A stretch of 64,000 nucleotides of DNA from Tepidimonas sediminis (lineage in GTDB: Bacteria > Pseudomonadota > Gammaproteobacteria > Burkholderiales > Burkholderiaceae_C), in NCBI RefSeq assembly GCF_007556605.1, contig NZ_VJND01000004.1:62001-126000 (forward strand), written 5' to 3'. Shown in pieces: positions 59,310 through 64,000 of the stretch. The position numbers and the translations under genes were made by a program. How positions within the stretch are numbered: the first letter of the stretch is position 1; every line of letters begins with the position of its first letter. A model generated the notes under the pieces. It saw nothing but the letters and a program-made list of their open reading frames with translations. It was not told the origin of the DNA and searched no databases.

Positions 59310-60008
59310 ATGTCCTCAGGAAATGCCATCGGGTGTGGGCAGGCGGTGCATTCGCCCGGCCGTTTCGATCTCATCGTGTTCGACTGGGATGGCACGCTGT
59401 TCGATTCCACGGCGCTGATCGTGCAATGCATCCAGGCCGCGGTGCGCGACGTCGGCGGCGTGGAGCCGCCGCGCGAGCGCGCCGCCTGGGTGATCGGCAT
59501 GGGGCTGGCGCAGGCGCTGGCGCACGCGGCGCCGGAGGTGCCCCCCGAGCGGCACGCGGAGCTGGTGCGGCGCTACCAGTTCCACTGGTTCGCGCGCCAG
59601 CACGAGGTCACGCTGTTCGACGGCGTGCTGCCGATGCTGCACGAGCTGCGTGCGCGCGGCCACCGTCTGGCGGTGGCCACGGGCAAGAGCCGCCGCGGGC
59701 TGGACGCGGCGCTGCGCTCGGTGCAGCTGCACGGCCTGTTCGACGACACCCGCACCGCCGACGAGACCGCCAGCAAGCCGCACCCGCAGATGCTGCTGGA
59801 GCTGATGGAGGCGCTGGAGGTGCCGCCCGAGCGCACGCTGATGGTCGGTGACACCACGCACGACCTGCAGCTGGCGCGCAACGCCGGCTGCGCGGCCGTG
59901 GCGGTCAACTACGGCGCGCACGCGCACGACGAGCTGCTGGCGCACGCGCCGCTGACGGTGGCGCGCTCGGTGGCCGAGCTGCACGCCTGGCTGCGCGCCC
60001 ACGCCTGA
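59310..60008 (+). CDS. HAD-superfamily phosphatase (Gph-like)
   Basis: A 232-aa HAD-IA hydrolase, close to phosphoglycolate phosphatase. Motif I FDWDGTLFDST (about 21-31, nucleophile Asp), motif II AVATGKSRRG (about 121), motif III with Lys in ETASKPHPQM (about 153-162), and motif IV MVGDTTHDLQLARNAG (about 180). The start at 59310 is a Met with weak ribosome context; the longer frame would cover the H-NS terminator. Substrate uncertain. Confidence 0.87.
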   Translation: MSSGNAIGCGQAVHSPGRFDLIVFDWDGTLFDSTALIVQCIQAAVRDVGGVEPPRERAAWVIGMGLAQALAHAAPEVPPERHAELVRRYQFHWFARQHEVTLFDGVLPMLHELRARGHRLAVATGKSRRGLDAALRSVQLHGLFDDTRTADETASKPHPQMLLELMEALEVPPERTLMVGDTTHDLQLARNAGCAAVAVNYGAHAHDELLAHAPLTVARSVAELHAWLRAHA

Positions 60009-60026
60009 GATCCGGAACAAGCCGCG

Positions 60027-60983
60027 ATGTCCAGCATCCAGTGGTTTCCCGGGCACATGCACGCCACCGTCAAGGCGTTGCGCGAGCGGCTCAAGACCAT
60101 CGACGTCGTCATCGAGCTGCTGGATGCGCGCCTGCCCGGCTCCAGCGCCAATCCGCTGCTGGCCGAGCTGACGGCCGGCAAGCCCACGCTGAAGGTGCTC
60201 AACAAGGAGGACCTGGCCGACCCGCAGCGCACCGCGTGCTGGCTGGCGCACTACGGCGCCCAGCAGGCCACGCGCGCCATCGCGCTGCACGCGCAGATGC
60301 CGGGGCCGGCGCGCCTGCTGGTGCAGGAGTGCCGGCGCCTGGCGCCGCAGCGCGGCGGCATGGCCAAGCCGCTGCGCGTGCTCATCGCCGGCATCCCCAA
60401 CGTCGGCAAATCCACGCTGATGAACACCCTGATCGGTCGCCGGGTCGCCAAGGCGGCCGACGAGCCGGGCGTGACGCGTCACGAGCAGCGCGTGGCGCTG
60501 GCCGATGACGTCTACCTGTACGACACGCCGGGCCTGCTGTGGCCCAAGATCCTGGCGCCGGAAAGCGGCTGGCGGCTCGCGGCCAGCGGGGCCATCGGCC
60601 GCAACGCCTACGACGAGGAGGAGGTGGCGCTGGCGCTGCTGGCGCTGCTGCAGGCCGAGCACCCCGAGCGCCTGCTGGCGCGCTACCGCCTGCCGGGCAC
60701 GGCGGCGGAGCTGGCCGCGCAGCCGGCGCACGCGCTGCTGGCGGCCATCGGCCGGCGCCGCGGCGCGCTGCTGCCGGGCGGGCAGGTGGATCCCCACAAG
60801 GCTGGCGAGGTGGTGCTGGCCGACTTCCGTGCCGGGGCGCTGGGGCGCTTGACGCTGGAGACGCCGGAGGCGTTCGAGGCGTGGATGGCGGCGGCACGCG
60901 CCGCCGAGGCCCGGCGCCAGGCCGAGCGCGCCGCGCGCCGCGGGGGGCGCCGGCAGGCTCCCGCGACGGATGCCGGGCCCTGA
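60027..60983 (+). CDS. ylqF: Ribosome biogenesis GTPase YlqF (RbgA-like)
   Basis: Circularly permuted GTPase assisting late 50S assembly; 318 aa. Motif order G4-G1-G3: LNKEDLAD (about 58-65), AGIPNVGKSTLMNTLIG (about 119-135) and LYDTPGLLWPK (about 165), as in the YlqF/YawG family. N-terminal IQWFPGHMHATVKAL is typical. C-terminal helical domain ends in a basic tail. Followed by lexA after 15 nt on the same strand. Confidence 0.92.
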   Translation: MSSIQWFPGHMHATVKALRERLKTIDVVIELLDARLPGSSANPLLAELTAGKPTLKVLNKEDLADPQRTACWLAHYGAQQATRAIALHAQMPGPARLLVQECRRLAPQRGGMAKPLRVLIAGIPNVGKSTLMNTLIGRRVAKAADEPGVTRHEQRVALADDVYLYDTPGLLWPKILAPESGWRLAASGAIGRNAYDEEEVALALLALLQAEHPERLLARYRLPGTAAELAAQPAHALLAAIGRRRGALLPGGQVDPHKAGEVVLADFRAGALGRLTLETPEAFEAWMAAARAAEARRQAERAARRGGRRQAPATDAGP

Positions 60984-60998
60984 TGCTACAGTGCGGGC

Positions 60999-61664
60999 AT
61001 GGCGGGTGAAGAGGCTTTGCCGCGGCCGACCCGCGCGCGCCAGCGCGACGCCGACGGCCTGACCGCGCGCCAGCGCGAGGTGCTGGCCTACGTGCGGCGC
61101 TGCGTGCAGGCGCAGGGCGTGCCGCCGACGCGCGCCGAAATCGCGCGCGCGTTCGGCTTTCGCTCGCCCAACGCCGCCGAGGTGCATCTGCGCGCCCTGG
61201 AGCGCAAGGGCGTGCTGGAGCTGCGCGACGGCCGCGCGCGCGGCATCCGGCTGCGCGGCGAGGAGCCGGCCGAGCTGCTGCAGCTGCCGCTGGTGGGGCG
61301 GGTGGCGGCCGGCTCGCCGATCCTGGCGCAGGAGCACGTCGAGGCGGTCTACCCGGCCGATGCGCGCTGGTTCGCGCGCCGGCCCGACTACCTGCTGCGC
61401 GTGCGCGGCTGGTCGATGCGCGACGCCGGCATCCACGACGGCGACCTGGTGGCGGTGCAGGCCGGACGCGAGGCGCGCCCCGGCCAGATCGTGGTGGCGC
61501 GGCTCGGCGACGACGTCACCGTCAAGCGGCTGCAGCGCGACGGCGCCGGCTGGCGCCTGCAGGCGGCCAACCCGGATTTTTCCGACCTCGTCGTGGCGCC
61601 GGGTGAGCCGCTGGTCATCGAGGGCGTGGTGGTCGGCCTGCTGCGCCCGCACGGTTGGGGTTGA
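60999..61664 (+). CDS. lexA: LexA SOS repressor
   Basis: Repressor of the SOS response that self-cleaves when bound to RecA-ssDNA; 221 aa. Winged-helix DNA-binding part [14 protein letters not shown]...[23 protein letters not shown] (about 21-64), cleavage site Ala104-Gly105 in GRVAAGSPI, catalytic Ser139 (RGWSMRD, Trp where Met is common) and Lys176 (VTVKRL). An N-terminal extension of about 18 residues is present. No CTG-N10-CAG SOS box is seen in the short gap after ylqF. Confidence 0.93.
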   Translation: MAGEEALPRPTRARQRDADGLTARQREVLAYVRRCVQAQGVPPTRAEIARAFGFRSPNAAEVHLRALERKGVLELRDGRARGIRLRGEEPAELLQLPLVGRVAAGSPILAQEHVEAVYPADARWFARRPDYLLRVRGWSMRDAGIHDGDLVAVQAGREARPGQIVVARLGDDVTVKRLQRDGAGWRLQAANPDFSDLVVAPGEPLVIEGVVVGLLRPHGWG

Positions 61665-61693
61665 CCGGGCGGGCTGCGCCCGTGGGGCGACGT

Positions 61694-64000
61694 TCAGTGG
61701 AAATCGTGGCTGGCGGGGCGCAGACCGTGCAGCAGCGCATCGGCCTGCGCCAGCCGCCAGGCCACCAGGTGCCCCGCCGCGTGCGGCGGCGCGCCCAGGC
61801 GCTGCCAGCGGCCTTCGACGATGAGCAGCCGGCCACTGCGCCACACCGCCTCGGTGCGCTCGGCCAGCGCGGCGCGCACGATCACCTGCACGCTGCCAGT
61901 CTCGTCCTCCAGCGTCAGGAACAGCGTGCCGCGCGCGGTGGCCGGGCGCTGGCGCGCGGTCACCAGACCCGCGACGCGCAGCCGCCGGCCGCTGGCCAGG
62001 TTGGGCAGCTCGGCGGCGCGACGGCCATCGGGGGGCAGCCGCGCGCGCAGCAGCGCCAGCGGGTGCGCGCGCAGCGACAGACCCAGCGCCGCGTAGTCGG
62101 CCCAGACTTCCTCGGCCAGCGTGGCGGCGGGCAGGGCCGGTGGGGCCTCGGCGAGGCGTGACGCTGCCGGGCTCGAAGCCTCGGCGCGCACGCCTTCGGC
62201 CAGCGCCAGCGGCGGCTGCCAGGCGCTGGCCTGCCACCATTGCCGGCGGCGCGATCCGGCCAGCGCCTGCAGCGCATCGGCCTGCGCCAGCGCGCGCAGC
62301 TGCGTGCGCGTCAGCCGCGCGCGCGTGGCCAAGTCGTCCAGGTCGAGGAAGGCGCGCTGCGCGCGCGCCGCCACCAGCCGCCGCGCCGCCGGCTCGCCCA
62401 GCCCATGCACCAGCCGCAGGCCCAGGCGCACCGCCGGCTGGCCCGCGGCGGGGTCGGACGGCGGCTCCAGCGTGCAGTCCCAGTCGCTTCGCGTCACGTC
62501 CACCGGGCGCACCTCGACGCCGTGGCGGCGTGCGTCCTGCACCAGCTGCGCCGGGGCGTAAAAACCCATCGGCTGGGCGTTGAGCAGCGCGGCCAGAAAC
62601 GCCGCCGGTTCGTGGCATTTCAGCCAGGCGCTGGCCCAGGCCAGCAGGGCGAAGCTGGCCGCATGGCTTTCCGGAAAGCCGTAGTCGCCAAAGCCGCGAA
62701 TCTGCCGCACCAGGCGCTCGACGAAGTCGGCCGGGTAGCCGCGCGCGGCCATGCCGGCGCGCAGCCGGTCCTCGAATGGCGCCAGCCCCCCCTTGCGCCG
62801 CCAGGCGCCCATGGCGCGGCGCAGCGCGTCGGCCTCCCCGGCGCTGAAACCCGCCGCGATCATGGCCACCTGCATCACCTGCTCCTGGAAGATCGGCACG
62901 CCCAGCGTGCGCTGCAGCGCCGGCGCGAGGTCCGGGTGCGGCAGCTGCGGCGGCAGGCCGCGGCGCTGGCGCGCCCGCGCGGCCAGGTAGGGGTGCACCA
63001 TGCCGCCCTGGATCGGCCCCGGACGCACGATGGCCACCTGCACCACCAGGTCGTAGAAGCACGCCGGGCGCAGCCGCGGCAGCATGCTCATTTGCGCGCG
63101 GCTTTCGATCTGGAACACGCCCACCGTGTCGGCGCGCTGGATCATGGCCCAGGTGGCGGCGTCATCCGCCGGGATGTCGGCCAGCGTCAGCGTGCGTCCC
63201 CGCCAGCGCGAGGCGAGCTGCAGCGCGCCGCGCAGCGCCGACAGCATGCCCAGTGCCAGCACGTCGACCTTCAGCATGCCCAGCGCCTCCAGATCATCCT
63301 TGTCCCACTCGACGACGGTGCGCCCGGGCATGGCCGCCGGCACCACCGGCACCGTCAGCGTCAGGGAGTGGCGCGCCAGCACGAAGCCGCCGGTGTGCTG
63401 GCCGCGGTGGCGCGGCAGGTCCAGCAGCGCCTGCGCCAGCGCCAGCCAGCGCGTCACGCGCGCGTCGTCGGCGTCCAGCCCCGCCTCCTGCAGCGCCTGC
63501 GGCGGCAGGTCCTGTGGCGCGCGGCGGCGGCACCAGCGCGCCAGCCGCTCGATGGCCGGCTCGGGCATCGCCAGCGCCCGCCCCACCGCGCGCACCGCGC
63601 TGGCGGGCTGCCAGGTGATCGTGCTGGCCGCCAGCGCCGCGCGCGCGCGGCCGTAGCGGGCGTAGAGGTACTGGATGACCTCCTCGCGGCGCTGGTGCTC
63701 GAAATCGACGTCGATGTCGGGCGGCTCGGCGCGCGCGCGGCTGATGAAGCGCTCGAACAGCAGCTGGCTGCGCGCCGGATCGACCTCGGTGATGCCCAGG
63801 CAATAGCACACCACCGAGTTGGCCGCCGAGCCGCGCCCCTGGCACAGGATGCCGCGGCCGCGCGCGAAGCGCACGATGTCGTGCACGGTGAGGAAATAGG
63901 CTTCGTAGCGCAGCTCGGCGATCAGGGCGAGCTCGCGCTCCAGCTGCTGCCGCACGCCCTCCGGGATGCCGTGCGGGTAGCGCCGCGCCGCCCCTTCGAA
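61694..64000 (-). CDS. dnaE2: Error-prone DNA polymerase DnaE2/ImuC (3' part)
   Basis: C-family polymerase of the ImuA-ImuB-DnaE2 mutasome, used in SOS mutagenesis. 768 codons are in the window; the reading frame is open across the right edge, so the PHP domain and N terminus are missing. Catalytic Asp pair in AEPPDIDVDFEHQRREEVIQ, LCQGRGSAANSVVCYCLGI, FQEQVMQVAMIAAGF and GFGDYGFPESHAASFALLAW are typical. No internal break. Convergent with lexA; imuA/imuB would be expected to the right, outside the window. Confidence 0.94.
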   Translation of the reverse strand, partial: FEGAARRYPHGIPEGVRQQLERELALIAELRYEAYFLTVHDIVRFARGRGILCQGRGSAANSVVCYCLGITEVDPARSQLLFERFISRARAEPPDIDVDFEHQRREEVIQYLYARYGRARAALAASTITWQPASAVRAVGRALAMPEPAIERLARWCRRRAPQDLPPQALQEAGLDADDARVTRWLALAQALLDLPRHRGQHTGGFVLARHSLTLTVPVVPAAMPGRTVVEWDKDDLEALGMLKVDVLALGMLSALRGALQLASRWRGRTLTLADIPADDAATWAMIQRADTVGVFQIESRAQMSMLPRLRPACFYDLVVQVAIVRPGPIQGGMVHPYLAARARQRRGLPPQLPHPDLAPALQRTLGVPIFQEQVMQVAMIAAGFSAGEADALRRAMGAWRRKGGLAPFEDRLRAGMAARGYPADFVERLVRQIRGFGDYGFPESHAASFALLAWASAWLKCHEPAAFLAALLNAQPMGFYAPAQLVQDARRHGVEVRPVDVTRSDWDCTLEPPSDPAAGQPAVRLGLRLVHGLGEPAARRLVAARAQRAFLDLDDLATRARLTRTQLRALAQADALQALAGSRRRQWWQASAWQPPLALAEGVRAEASSPAASRLAEAPPALPAATLAEEVWADYAALGLSLRAHPLALLRARLPPDGRRAAELPNLASGRRLRVAGLVTARQRPATARGTLFLTLEDETGSVQVIVRAALAERTEAVWRSGRLLIVEGRWQRLGAPPHAAGHLVAWRLAQADALLHGLRPASHDFH

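Noticed and set aside
60979-60998. CTGATGCTACAG before lexA as an SOS box
   Set aside because: The spacing is CTG-N6-CAG, whereas the LexA box needs CTG-N10-CAG.
59316-63062. A 1248-codon minus-strand frame spanning the phosphatase, ylqF, lexA and part of dnaE2
   Set aside because: It covers four well-supported genes in other frames; composition is that of a high-GC shadow.

Overview
The window is about 64 kb of a very GC-rich, gene-dense bacterial chromosome with short intergenic gaps and strong G/C preference at third codon positions. Gene content points to a betaproteobacterium of the order Burkholderiales: a coxB-coxA-36-aa protein-ctaG-DUF2970-coxC oxidase operon, a DUF2909 twin-TM gene, a DUF1841 gene, a bimodular-length QueF, a LuxR/PAS-controlled scoAB pair and a Sox sulfur-oxidation cluster. 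A sulfur-oxidising heterotroph such as Tepidimonas or a relative would fit, but the genus is an inference. No insertion sequence, prophage, CRISPR array or obvious island boundary was seen; this reads as core chromosome plus one metabolic accessory block (sox).

Layout. 1-8 kb: Na/Pi cotransporter, aroC, an MFS carrier, NnrU, katG with OxyR-type motifs in front, and an orphan LytS-type kinase. 8-14.5 kb: glyA-nrdR, a lytic transglycosylase with a good promoter, a 524-bp gap that may hold a structured RNA, DUF1841, MaoC, trmL, comF and a BioC-like protein. 14.5-24.5 kb: a complete caa3-type cytochrome oxidase locus with three FNR-type boxes (DUF2244, coxB with fused cytochrome c, coxA, 36-aa protein, ctaG, DUF2970, coxC, terminator; then surf1, a SCO-like protein, ctaA, ctaB, sco). 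24.5-32 kb: a ferredoxin-type reductase, an epimerase-like protein, a Ca/Na antiporter, tRNA-Leu(CAA), cysM, tusA, valS. 32.4-37.7 kb: a rubrerythrin/Fe-S protein/DUF3501 operon, yaaA, a prolyl-4-hydroxylase-like oxygenase, queF. 37.7-46.2 kb: LuxR/PAS regulator divergent from scoAB, a patatin, an RluA-type pseudouridine synthase, recJ, an uncharacterised protein and lolCD. 46.3-52.1 kb: an ArsR-type regulator, soxC, soxD, a small cytochrome c, soxY, soxZ, terminator, soxB. 52-64 kb: an lldD-like oxidase, hemerythrin, rne, rluC, an H-NS-like gene, a phosphatase, ylqF, lexA and the 3' part of dnaE2, cut by the window edge.

How it fits together. Electrons from thiosulfate or sulfane oxidation by SoxYZ/SoxB/SoxCD can pass through the small cytochrome c to the caa3 oxidase, whose Cu and heme A assembly genes are all here. 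Peroxide and oxygen defence genes (katG, rubrerythrin, yaaA, hemerythrin) recur along the window, with motif evidence for OxyR- and FNR-type control. The points most worth a second look are the Sox cluster without soxA/soxX and with a strong intrinsic terminator between soxZ and soxB; a one-heme SoxD followed by a free cytochrome c; FNR-type boxes placed over the oxidase promoters and in a 30-bp perfect inverted repeat before hemerythrin; a second SCO-like protein; the rubrerythrin/Fe-S/DUF3501 module; and the possible RNA gene near 11 kb.
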